From positions 2,912,001 through 2,976,000 of the forward strand of contig CM063290.1 of NCBI GenBank assembly GCA_032173965.1: a stretch of DNA of 64,000 nt, given 5' to 3'. Both the position numbers and the translations under genes were made by a program. A model generated the notes under the pieces. It worked only from the letters and a program-made list of their open reading frames with translations. It was not told the origin of the DNA and ran no database searches. Source of the stretch: Sitta carolinensis. Taxonomy: Eukaryota > Chordata > Aves > Passeriformes > Sittidae. The stretch's first letter is position 1; the number at the start of each line of letters is the position of its first letter. Positions 47,498-58,442 of the stretch are shown piece after piece.

Positions 47498-47947
47498 CGA
47501 TGCCTTAAGATTTTAGTTTTTATATTTTTCAGACTCTGGGCTGTTTTGGTGGGTACTTTCAGGTTTCATATTAAGAGCTGCTGAGCTCTCTTCTCAAAGC
47601 AGACAAAACAATTCCTTCTCTAGTTTGATACCAAGGACAACTTCCAGACCCTAGAATGAAACCAACGGTGAAGTGAGAAGGAAAACAAGGAGGATGGAGC
47701 TTCATAACCTGAAGCTATGGCTGGACAATTAATTAAAATATGCTGATGGACCAGAACTTATCAAAGTGGGAGACCTCGTGGTCAGTTGTCCATTTTTGTG
47801 TCCATTTTGGGTTCACCTTGGGTGTGATCTGGCTGGACTCTTGTGCTGCCCAGGTGTGCCCAGTGAGGCCCTTTAATCAATCCCTTATAACAAATCCCTG
47901 CTTTACCCTCCTGCTCTGCCTGCTCTCTGTTCAGGGAGAAGGGAGCA
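47498..47947 (+). mobile_element. Solo LTR, copy 3
   Basis: It starts CGATGCCTTAAG (first base changed from T) and ends near GGGAGCA, a decayed terminus. The body follows the family: TTATATTTTTCAGACTCTGG, GACAAAACAATTCC, CCAAGGACAACTTCC, a GACAATTAATT region and 'GTGCCCAGTGAGGCCC'. The flanks carry an exact 4-bp duplication (GACT at 47494-47497 and 47948-47951). AATAAA is degraded to AATCAA. This is the most diverged of the four. A 179-codon frame crosses out of it and is not a gene. Confidence 0.82.
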
Positions 47948-50900
47948 GACTCAGTGGGAGCCTCCCTGGCAAGGACAGGGGAGTCAGGAGCCCGGGGTCT
48001 CCACCAGCAGCTCCCAGGCTGAGGGAGGAAGTGTCACTGGTATGGACAGGAGCAATAAATCACCTTCAGGGCTCAGAATGCAGCACTTGCAGGTTTGCTA
48101 TTTGCATTTGTGTGGTTCAACTCCCCCGTGGGATGGGCAGGGAATTTTGTCAGGAGCTGCTTTATCTGCCAGAGTCAAAGTCATTATCTACTCTGAAGTG
48201 TGCTGCTGTTTGTTCCAGCAACAGAAACACCAGGGAATTCTGTTTCAAATTCCTAACTGAATCTGAACTGTTAGTTTAATAAAAAAAAAAAATAAATAAA
48301 TTAAATTGCTCTTGTCTACTCTGGAAAAAAAATATGCTTTAAGTTTTGGAGGACTTGATATTGCAACTCTACTGGTTGCAATATCAAATAATCCTGGCAC
48401 GGAATATCTGCTTTCCAAAGGAAGCCATGAATGACCAGATACAAATTACCTGGAGGCATTATTTTGTGAACTGACTTGCCTGAACTTTTAAAACAGATTC
48501 ACTTTTCACACAGTAGCGATGACTCCAAATTTAACACGTATTAAAAAATCAGCAGGTTGGCAAAGACATCTTAGGCTTCTCCTGGATTCTACAAGAAACA
48601 GACCCAGACAAAATCAGGAGTAATAGAGCACAAACCTCCCATTTGAGCTCAGGATTTGGGACCTTTGATACTTTGCCATCTCCAGAATCTCAAATTACTC
48701 CCTGGAATAGACTTTCTTGTACATCAAACCAGGGGGTCACTCCAGTTGTACTTTGGGGATTTGTAGAAGGCAAAGAGCTTTGCTTAATCAAACATGTATT
48801 TACACGTGATCTGGGACATTTATTTTACTTATGATAAGTGAACAGTTTTTCTTATGAATTCACCTTGCCCTTAAAATTCAGAAATATTTCTCTTTTCACT
48901 AGGATGATAAAATGGTGTTATCAGTGCTTTAATAAAATTACATTCTGCCAGGGTGAGGAGAGAAAAAAGGAACCAGAACTGGTGGTGATCAGGTAGATCT
49001 TCCTGACATCCAGGTGGGAGTGCACAAAGCATCCAATCCAGCTTTCTGTTTAAAGATAACATTCTTCACTGTGGCCAAGCATCAAGAAAATTTTGCAAAA
49101 TACCCAGGAGATAAAGTGGCACAAGTGGAAAGGCTCTGAGGTTCTGTAAATCTGGGAGCAGGAGGTGGCTGTGAGCTAAGAGAATATAATGGGTGCTTAC
49201 CCTGTTATAGGGGTTTTTCCTTCATTTATTTCCTTGGCACCAGTTATTCGCCACCATCAGGGAGAAAATACTGGAGAACTCGTGCCTCTGGTGTGCCCCA
49301 GTCCACAAAACACACAAATAAATGTTATTTTTTAACCCACACCAGGGTGAAGCTGAAGGCGGGAGGAGATGGGGATTCTTCTCTTTTATGGCTTTTCACT
49401 GTGGAGAGAAGAAAAATTAAATGACCTTTATGAAGGAAATGAGGAAGAATCATCACAACACAGTAAAAGAAAATGTCTGATTAACTTAAATAAATTGCAG
49501 CATTGGAAACTCCATCAAAATCCTGTACTAGGAAAATTTTAAATATTGCGAATCGCTGCAAATTAATTTCTCCGGTGGCTGCCAAAATCATCCCAACCCA
49601 TCTAACAGTCCTACAGTTGTAAGAAACTATTTGGAAAAATGTTTTGCTGACTTTAGCTTGTTAACACTCACCAAATCTGATCTGTCAAATTCAAGCTGTT
49701 CTAAGTACTGGCACAAAGAGATGAGAGAAGAAAATTACTTTATTATAGAGAAGAGAAACTCAAACCTGGTAAATAATCAAAGAAAGAAAGGTGACTGAAC
49801 CCATGACTTTCTGTATTGTTATTTTTTCTTTTGAGTGATTAGGGGTAAAGGATGAAAATTACATGATTTATACTTCATAAAAAGAATCTTTACTTTTCTT
49901 TATTTACACAATAAAAGTAAGAGAAACCAGGAGAGCAAATTGATATCACCAAATGTTTTTGTCTAGATAAAGTTGAAAACGAAGGAGGAGGACTGGCAGG
50001 AAAATTTGTTCTTTGAGTTTCTGCTCTTTTTAACCAAAGTAGGTTTGCTGATCTTTGTGTTGTTATTTCTGGTGCTGTGAAGTCATTTAAATATGATGGC
50101 ATTTCTCATCTTTTCAGCTGGGGAGGATTCATTTGACAGGTTCAGATGGGTGTAGATGGATGTACAGGAACCAGATATATTTTCACCATAAGCCAGAGTA
50201 TCCAAAGGTCCAGTTCTGTAGCCCAGAATTAGTTTAGTGACATTTAAAATCCAATTATCCTCCTAATCCACTGCTCTCATATTGCTGATCAATCTCACCT
50301 TTGTCGTGTTGTCAGCATATATTCTGTCCTAGAAATCCAAGGGTTGATTGATTTTCTTTAATTTGAGTGGATATAACATACACATATTTATTTTGCTTCA
50401 GTTCGTGCATTATTTCTCCTTCAGTATGATTCATGTGAAAATTAGTGTTTGCTACTTCTATTTACTGTTAACATTACCATTAATAATAAATGTTGCTGTA
50501 GTAAAAGTTGTGACTGCATTCCACACAGATCACCTTTTTAACTAAAAACAAAGTCTTTGATCTTCCAGTGATATTACAGAGTCTTCACTGAGCTTTTCAG
50601 GCAAGGGCTCTGTGGTTTTCCAAAGGAAAAAAAATAAATTCTAGATGAAAGTCAGTAAAATTTAAAATTAATTGAGAATGCTGCTGTATTTTCAGTTCTT
50701 GGCACTAGTGATGGCTTTTAAGCAATTGTGGCACCAGGATATTGTGTAACTGTAAGATATTTCATTCCTCCTTAATTACACTGCAAATGTTTCATAGCAA
50801 CATGGTACTGGGAAACTTCAAATAAAAGATTCAACCTTTCTGGGAAACCAGAAATGTTCTCCCAGTGTTTTCCTGTCCGTGTTCCACAGGCAAAGCAGCA

Positions 50901-51175
50901 AATTCCAACCTTGATCTTCCCAGCCTTGTCCTGTGACAGGGTTAATTTGAGGATTTTAATGCAGACCACTGGATGGGAAATTCGGGATGGAACTCCTAAA
51001 GCCACTCAGGATTTGCTTGTAAACAGAAATTTTACAATTTTAAATTTTATTTTAAAATTCATTTAAAATGTAAATTTTACAAAAAATATATATTATTTTA
51101 TAAATAAATCTATTTTATAAATGTTACAAATTTATTTTTAAATTTAAATTCTACAAAAAAAAAAAAAAAAGCAGA
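47948..51175. other. Unique non-coding DNA, no gene seen
   Basis: AT-rich sequence with A runs at 48279-48290 and 51155-51170. It contains the perfect hairpin at 48355-48387, listed separately. An AT-only patch lies at 51030-51155. No coding evidence. Confidence 0.5.
48355..48387. repeat. Perfect 13-bp inverted repeat (hairpin)
   Basis: TTGATATTGCAAC at 48355-48367, a 7-base loop (TCTACTG) and GTTGCAATATCAA at 48375-48387 pair perfectly over 13 bp. It sits in unique DNA rather than in a recognised transposon. The GTTGCAAT word is also C/EBP-like. A stem this short is below usual microRNA precursor size. Confidence 0.85.
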
Positions 51176-51480
51176 ATTTGCTGCTCCTCCGCTCCGGGCT
51201 GGAGGATCCGTTCCACTGCGTGCATCCTTGGCTTTCCCTGGGTGCTGGCAGCAGGATTGCAGCACTCGTGCATGTTTAGCCACCTCTGCAGTGTTTGCCA
51301 CGCTCTTCTCCCAGCCGGGCGCTCCCCGCCGTTCCCTCCCTGATGCTCAGCTGCCAGTCTGGAGTGCTGGGAGCTCGTGCAGCAATCCCTGCACTCCCCC
51401 ACAATCCTGAGCTCACCAGGGCTGTTCGAGGCTGGCTGTGGGATGGTATTTACACCAGAGGTGGCTATAAATAAAAAGTC
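51176..51480. other. CpG-richer patch ending in a TATA-like box
   Basis: About 250 bp with around a dozen CpGs, unusual for this AT-rich window, lie between an A run at 51155-51170 and TATAAATA at 51466-51473. It could be a small promoter-like island or an unrecognised old LTR. Short frames on both strands show no family. No splice or transcript evidence is visible. Confidence 0.3.
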
Positions 51481-51732
51481 AGTATTTTTTTTTTAATTTT
51501 CGCCATCCGCAGAGGTATCTAACAGTGTAAGTTCTGTAGAACAGAAGGTGTCTCTAAGCTGCTGCTGCTGGTTTGGATTTTCCTTTTCTTTCCTCGAAGG
51601 ATGCTGCAGGGATCAGACTATCTCACAGCAGCCACTCCACAGCCTTAGACCTTTCTATCCTTTTATTATTATGGGCATTAGGAACGCATGAACTTCATCC
51701 CAAACTCTGATTTTACTGGGAAATATGGCAGC

Positions 51733-51980
51733 AGCAACCCCAGTCCCAGAGAACGATTTGGAATTTCCAGCAGCAATTTTTGATGCCAGCCAGGAAACTC
51801 AGGCCACCTCCTGCCTCCAGGGAGAGGAGGGAGCACAGGAACTTCCAGCAACCCCAGTCCCAGAGAACGATTTGGAATTTCCAGCAGCAATTTTTGACAC
51901 CAGCCAGGAAACTCAGGGCATCCAGTGCTACCTGCAGCTCCTGCCTCCAGGGAGAGGAGGGAGCACAGGAACTTCCAGCT
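51733..51980. repeat. 114-bp tandem duplication
   Basis: A unit beginning AGCAACCCCAGTCCCAGAGA at 51733 recurs at 51847. It runs through GATTTGGAATTTCCAGCAGC, CCAGCCAGGAAACTCAGG and GGGAGAGGAGGGAGCACAGG. The copies are nearly identical apart from an extra stretch of about 18 bp in the second. As 114 is a multiple of three, frames remain open over both units and give repeated peptides on both strands, which is not evidence of a gene. Confidence 0.92.
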
Positions 51981-52284
51981 CAGCAGCTTCTCATTCTCCA
52001 GCTCTGGAAGAGCCCAGCTGCTGCTGAGAGATGAGTCCCAGTGGAGCAGGAGGGGAAAAGGTCGGGAAGGGCAGCAGGGAAGTCAGCCAGCGGCTCCTGG
52101 AGGATCCTGCTGCCCGGGGCTCTCTGCAGCACTGAGCACAGGGTTTCTACTTCAGGCACCTCCAAGTCCCTGCTGCACGAAGCCTGAGACAGAGGGAAGA
52201 CCAGAGAGGTGAAGGAGAGCTGGGAGAAGAGAGGAGCTGTTCCCAGAGAACCCCTCCAGGGCTGCCCTAACGTGGAACTCAACG

Positions 52285-52299
52285 TGATGCCTGAAGTTT

Positions 52300-52346
<47 letters not shown>

Positions 52347-52780
52347 AATCTGTGCTGGTTTAGTGTGCAGTTCTGGGTTTCATATTCAGTGTGGTGAGCT
52401 CTCTTCATAGAGCAGGGAGACAAAACAATTCCTTCTCCAGCTTGGGACCAAGGACAACTTCCAGACACAAGAATTAAATGAACGGTGAAGTGAGAAGGAA
52501 ACCAAGTTGGATGGAGCTGCATACCCTGGAGCTGTAATTGCACAATGAACTCCAGTGTGCAAAGGACCAGAACTTATCAAAGTGTGAGCCCTCGTGCCTT
52601 GGGTCCATTTTGGGACCATTTTGGGTTCCCCTGGGTGTGGGCACTGCCCAGGTGTGCCCAGAGAGGCCTTTAATAAATCCCATTCAATAAATCCCCTTTA
52701 ATAAATCCCTTTTAATCAATCCCTGCTTTATCCTTTTGCTCTGGCTGGCCTCTGCTCCAGGTCAGCCTGAGAAGGCATCA
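52285..52780 (+). mobile_element. Solo LTR, copy 4, with a 42-T insertion-like run
   Basis: It starts TGATGCCTGAAGTTTTAGC and ends GAAGGCATCA. It matches copy 2 closely through the GAATCTGTGCTGGTTTAGTG, GACAAAACAATTCC, AATTGCACAATGAACTCC and ACTTATCAAAGTGTGAGCCC blocks. Three AATAAA signals lie at 52672, 52686 and 52700. A run of 42 T at 52304-52345 replaces the short T-rich TATATTTTTC seen in copies 2 and 3. The flanks (AACG left, AGCA right) show no clear target duplication. Confidence 0.84.
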
Positions 52781-54371
52781 AGCATAAACTCAAAACCTGA
52801 TCAGGAAACAGGGATACTCCAAAATCTCCACATTACAGAGCAGAATTCAGGGAAACAGCAGGAATTTTCACAGGAAGCAGCAGGTTGGAAGAGAAACTCT
52901 TGGCCAAAGTCTGGAAAACTCTGGATGGGCTTTAATGAGCTCCCTGGCTGCCACAACTGCACTTCACCAAAGAGATTTTAAGGAAGAGTGGCTGTTCCCT
53001 CACTCTCTCCCAATTAAAAAGAATCTGAACAGATTTATCCTATTTGACTGAACCTACCACAGCTTGAAAAGAAAACAGTTGGTTTATGAAAATGTTGATG
53101 GATCAGTGGAAAGAACAGAAGACTTTGGAAGTTTCTTGAATTAGCCTTTGAAAAGGCAGCCAATTTTCATCTTCATTTATCCAGGCACATATGGATGCTT
53201 CCATAAGCAAAAAAAAACCCCAAAAAAATCCAACTTATCTTGGTCTGTTTAGGGTATGAGATCCAAATGAGCTGAAATCTGAAATAGACTCCTCTGAAAT
53301 CTGGCTCATCAGTTATGAAACCGGAGTTTTTATTCTTTGGGAAACTTGTCACCTTGGGAGAGCTGATATATTCCAGGTGTGCTGTTAAAGGTAGGATGCA
53401 GAAGAAGTTTTAATCAAATTATGATTCATTAAATAATAATCCTGGAGACTTGTTTTCTCTGTTTGTCATCAAAATTACAGGCATGGCTGTGGGGGGGGTG
53501 CTTGCAGTATTGGTGAGTTTTCTGGGACAAAATTGTGGGGTTTATTTCAATTAAATCAAAATTCCTTTTTCATCAGGTGAAACTACCTGAAGTGAATTTC
53601 TAAAATTCCCATTTTTTTTTTTTTTTACCTCAATGTCACAAGGCAGGCTTGTTCTGGGGATTGTAAATCATGCCAAATGAGGAAAGTGCCACTTTGGAGT
53701 GTGCCTGGAGCTGACCATCCATGTGATGAGGTAGGGCCTGTGGTACAAGGACATCTCCTCCCCACTGGGGAGCTCTGGCAAGTTTTACAGTAGTTTGATT
53801 TCAGGGGAACTTTCATCCCATGTCTCCTGAATATCAAAAAACCTGTTGGGCTGTAAACAGATCTCAGTTTTGGATGTAAATATTCAAACCCCTCAAGGCT
53901 GAGTTAATAAGTTAGAGAAGCTTATTCAAGGGAGAAGAAAGAGCCTACTTAGGCTGTCAATACAATTCACAAAATGAATTTTTGTGCTCTGTCAAGGGAA
54001 TGTTGGAGTCAATATCTGCTGCACAGAAAATGTCAAGCACTACAGGAGTACAGAGCTGTCTTTCTTGCACCACTGTTTTCAGAAAGGTGGAAACTCTTCT
54101 GGTTTTAAAATGACAGCAATTGTTTGGAAGTTTTTTAGCTTGTGTATTGAAGGACTGGGAAATTTAAGAATTTTTCTTCTTTTTATTTTTATTTTTTTTT
54201 CCCCAGAGCCTGGGCACATTGTCAAAAGAGTTTGCTGTGGAGTGATATGAACAAGACTGAAACACCAAAAGAGGAGATGAGCTGAAAATGCTCATTTTCA
54301 TCATGGATTAGCTCAGGCAGCAAAGGGCTGCAGGGCCACATTCCTGATTCCTGAAAATCTCATGGAGCAGG
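52781..54371. other. Unique non-coding DNA, no gene seen
   Basis: No repeat family recognised beyond short A, T and G runs (for example a G run near 53491). Frames are at most 88 codons. Confidence 0.5.
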
Positions 54372-54700
54372 GTGGATTGGAGTGGACTGGATTGGAAGGG
54401 ATTGGATTAGATTGGATTGGATTGGAAGGGATTGGATAGGATTGGAATTTATTGGATTGGAATGGATTGGATTGGATTGGAAGGGATTGGATAGGATTGG
54501 AATTTATTGGATTGGAATGGATTGGATTGGATTAAAAGGGATTTGATTGGAAGGGATTGGATAGGATTGGGTTGGATTGGATTGGAATGGATTGGAATGG
54601 ATTGGACTGGAAGGGATTGGTTTGGAAGGGATTGGATAGGATTGGAATGGTTTAGATTGGATTGGATTGGAATGGATTGGATTAGATTGGACTGGAAGGG
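54372..54700. repeat. ATTGG pentamer array with higher-order units
   Basis: Built from GGATT/ATTGG pentamers with AAGGG, ATAGG and AATTT variants. A 55-bp higher-order unit starting ATTGGAAGGGATTGGATAGG repeats at 54421 and 54476. The frames reading Ser-Asn-Pro-Ile-Gln or Gly-Leu-Asp-Trp repeats are artefacts. Confidence 0.94.
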
Positions 54701-57700
54701 CACCATGGATCCAGAAATCCCAGCTGCCTGCAGAGGTGCATAAACCTCTGACTCCTAAACACTGCCCTTGTCAGAGGAGAATGAGAGAAGGAGAGGAATT
54801 TTAACTGGGAATAAAGAAAGCCAGAGCTGAAATAGGCTCCTGTCCTTGAGGAGCCCTTAGATTCCTCCTTTCCTGGGGTGACAAAGAGGGGGTGACACAG
54901 GTGAGCTGCCTCTGCTAAGCCAGGGCACAGCTGTGCTTCTCTTGGCTCCTCTCTCAGCTCAGGGAGGAGCATGCTTGGCCAGGATTCTGGAGCCCACAGC
55001 TCACTTCAGGGGAAGCCTGTGGCAGCCTGAGTGGGATCCAAGCATGGCTGGGGTGACATGAGCACCTCAGGAGATCTTTCCAGGCACAAAAGTGCCCCCA
55101 GCTTCAATGGACAGGAGGAAAAGAGGAGTTTTCCTGCTCTGTTCCAAGATCTCCTCTTTGCAGGAGCTGCCCTTTAGCCCAGCAGCTCCTGCAGCTCCAG
55201 TGAAGCTCCATCCATGAGCACCAGGCATGGACAGAGCTGTGGAAAGATCTGGAAAGGCTCAAACACCCCATTTATAACCATTCCTTTTCTGTCTTTCAAA
55301 CTTCATTCCAGTAATTAACAAAACCTCGAGTCTTCCCTGTTAGGACATCCTGGATTGGCAGACTGTGCAAGGTTTGGGGTAAATCATTTTTACCTCAGAA
55401 AAATAACCAGTTGCAAGTTCCAAACGCCTGTTATGGCTTTTGGGAAGGCCTGTGGTGTTTCTTTCAAAGGTGGATATGGACAATTAATGACAGTTTGTCC
55501 TGGGAATTGTGGCAGGTCTGTAAATCTGCATATCTGGGATGATCTCTCACTTTCCTTTAAGGAATTCTTGTTTGTTTTTATCGTACAAAGATTTATCCTA
55601 TGTATGTTCAGCACTGTGCTCTTAGTTCTGCTCAGTCCCTGCAAGTGCAACAAAATGTGAATATTAAAAACAATACTTAACATAGCTGCCATTAATCCAC
55701 ACTCACTCTGGGCTTCTTTCTCCACACTTTCTAGGACTGTGCCATTAGAATTTTCTTTCCTGGGAATCTGGTCTTAAAGGTCTGAACTGACTCTTGGAGT
55801 CAGAGATCTGTAAAATGAGTGGAATTCTTAGCTCAGCTCCCCTGGTTTGATGCCTCTAACCCCACAGCTGCAGCTCTTCATGGGCATCACCAGGAGCAAG
55901 GATTTCATCAGCCTGGGTGCATTTCATTTTCCTCAGGAGACTCTGGGCTGTCAGTCACTGAGGAACTGCCTGAACCTGGAATTCTTTGATCTGGGCTAAA
56001 TCCCAGCAGGTAAAACAACCTTGACAGAAGTTTTCTTCAGTGTGAACAGCAAAATCTTGTGGTTTGGGATTGAAAAATTCAATGTGAAGTTTGACATCCA
56101 TTGAATACAGCAGATCCACCCTGGTATGGATTTGATCAGTGCTATGTTCACAGAGAAGGGATTTTATTTTTATTTATAATTTCTCTTTTGAGACAGGTCT
56201 TCAAACTGTGGCCCATGGTACTTTTCTTGCTACTTGTACTCTTACTTTTCTATGTAATAATAGATTTGATTCCGGCATTTTGCATAAATAAATTGTGAAA
56301 GTGTTCTTTCAAGCAAGGTGCCATAGACTGAGATGAGTATATGAGGTCTGAAAGAAATGAAAACTCTGACTTTCAAAGCCATACTCTGGTGGGCTGACAT
56401 TTAACTTTAATTTTCTGCAAGTCAGTCAAAAATACGGACTTCAGATCCCACAGAAGGGACAGACAAGGACTTATGAGAGGGTCAAACAGCAATAGTTGCC
56501 AATAGTAAAATTTATATTAATATTTGCCCTCTCCAGCTCCTCCAGGCAAAGATCTCTCCAGTGAAGTCTATTTGAATTATATAGAAGAACATGATTATTA
56601 CAATCTGGAGAAACAGATTAACATAAAATCATGAATAGCTGTACTTATCCAGGAGAGGGAATAATGGTCATTTTCTTTAAAAATTACCTAAAAAGTGCAA
56701 CTTAGTTTTGAAACGTTACAATTACTTCATCTATTTGGAAAAAAAAAAAAATATGTTAAACTATTAAATCATGAATTTTAACACAACAGGGAAATCAATA
56801 AATTAATGACTTGAAACTAAATAGTGAAAAAATATTAGGAAAAAAAGCTCAACGAATTCTTACCTTTTAAAAACAGAGCTCTGCCTCTGCACATGAAGAT
56901 ATCCAGAAGCTCCTCCTTTTCTGCTCCTGCTCTTCCACCTGCCCCTGCCCAGCATCTGACACCTGCCTCCTCCCATCCCAGCTCCATCCTGCATCCTGCT
57001 GCTCTCCCCAGCAGGACCACCTTCCCCCGGCAGTGCCTCTTTCTCCAGAATTAATTGAAGTGCTGGAGGAATCGCCTGGAGCAATTAAAATTAGGAAATC
57101 AAACAGAACAGTTCTCCAGATAACATTTACCAGTCTCCAGCCGAGTGAGAATGTCAATATGGCTTGATGGGGGTTCATTTGGAGCTGAGGAAATGAGTTT
57201 TAAAAAATCACAGAAAGCCCCTGATTCTCCCAGAGCAAAACAATCTCTGGATGCACCCAGCAGAAGGAAATAAATCATGAGACGTGGCCTTTTAAAGGTC
57301 AGAAAATAACAAGTGGTTCAAGATTAATTGGAATTGGCACATGTATTGTAAAGAGAGGGGGGAATTGATCAATGACCAAATGACACAAAGAGTGCCAGAA
57401 AATGCATCCATCATAAAATAATGGCAAGGTCGAGGGAGCGACCTCTGGTGTGAGCAGGGGAATGTGAGTGGGGAGGAGAAGAAGGACTGCAAACAGTGAT
57501 TTGGGGCTGGGGAATGGTGGGTGGGCTTTGTGGTGATAACAGCAGGTGAAAAGAACCCAGCTGAGCACAGAGACAAAGTGCTAGGGAAAGGGGAAAGTCA
57601 AGCTAAAACTTGGAGAGCCTAGAGAACCTGAAGTGTTCAAAGAAACTCCTTTGGAATGCAGGGCTGCAGAGAAAACACCAGCCAAGGATCATTATGCAAT

Positions 57701-58343
57701 GAAGCCAGACTCTGATAGATAAGTGGGATTGATTGTTCACATGAAAAAAAAAATCAACAAAATGCGTTTCCATGGGGCTTTGAGAGGTCTCTTTTTCTGT
57801 TTGGCTTTTTATTAATTTTGCATTTAATGAAGATCCTTCGAAGTGCCAGGGAATGTGAGCCCCTGAGTGGTTTCTGGTGCATTTTTATGGCAGTGAGGCC
57901 ACAGGTGAATGATAAAATCCCACTGATTTTACCCCTTTTTTTGTGGAACCCCCTGGGACTCCACATTTACTCACACAGAACCCCAGCACAGCTGAAGTTG
58001 GGTTGGGCCAGCTCGTGAGGAGATCTCCTTGCAAATCACATGGTGAAAACTTTCCCAGGTTAAATTCTGCTCCCAGGTATCCGAGGGAGTAAACCCAAAA
58101 TCTGTAAGAAACACATTTTGCTGTGAAGAGGGAAATTTGAGCTTTTAGGAAGTTTTCAAAGGGTGGTCAAAGTTTCTTTACTAAATTCCACCATCCCAGA
58201 GCACTCACAAATAGCCCTGTCATTCCTGGGGGCACTTTTGGGAACTCCTTATGGATCTTTAATCCCGTTGACTGAACAACTTTCAAAGCAGGTTGGAATT
58301 TTAATATTTTTTTTTAATAAAATGCAGAGCTTGGAAAATAAAT
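54701..58343. other. Unique non-coding DNA, no gene seen
   Basis: A GC-richer part at 54840-55250 and a purine/pyrimidine-biased patch at 56880-57040 give overlapping short frames. AT-rich text at 56540-56680 is enhancer-like. No exon, RNA gene or clear transposon is recognised. Confidence 0.45.
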
Positions 58344-58442
58344 AGATGGAGCTTGGAGCACTCTGGTCTAGGGGGAGGTGTCCCTGCAGAGGTTTGGGAT
58401 GATCTTCAAGGTCTGTTCCAGCCCAAACCATTCTGTGATAGT
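58344..58442 (+). mobile_element. CR1 LINE fragment, 3' end
   Basis: 'GATGGAGCTTGGAGCACTCT' then GGTCTAGGGGGAGGTGTCCC, 'GGGATGATCTTCAAGGTCTG', TTCCAGCCCAAACCATTCTG and a TGATAG tail is a sense-strand CR1 3' end. A small internal deletion removes the usual CATGGCAGGG part. Length is about 100 bp. Confidence 0.85.

Noticed and set aside
47740..48279. 179-codon plus-strand frame
   Set aside because: It starts inside LTR copy 3 and runs into unique flank. No domain is visible, so chance is the simpler reading.
48355..48387. Hairpin as a microRNA precursor or terminator
   Set aside because: A 13-bp stem is too short for a usual microRNA precursor, and factor-independent terminators do not apply in a vertebrate nucleus.
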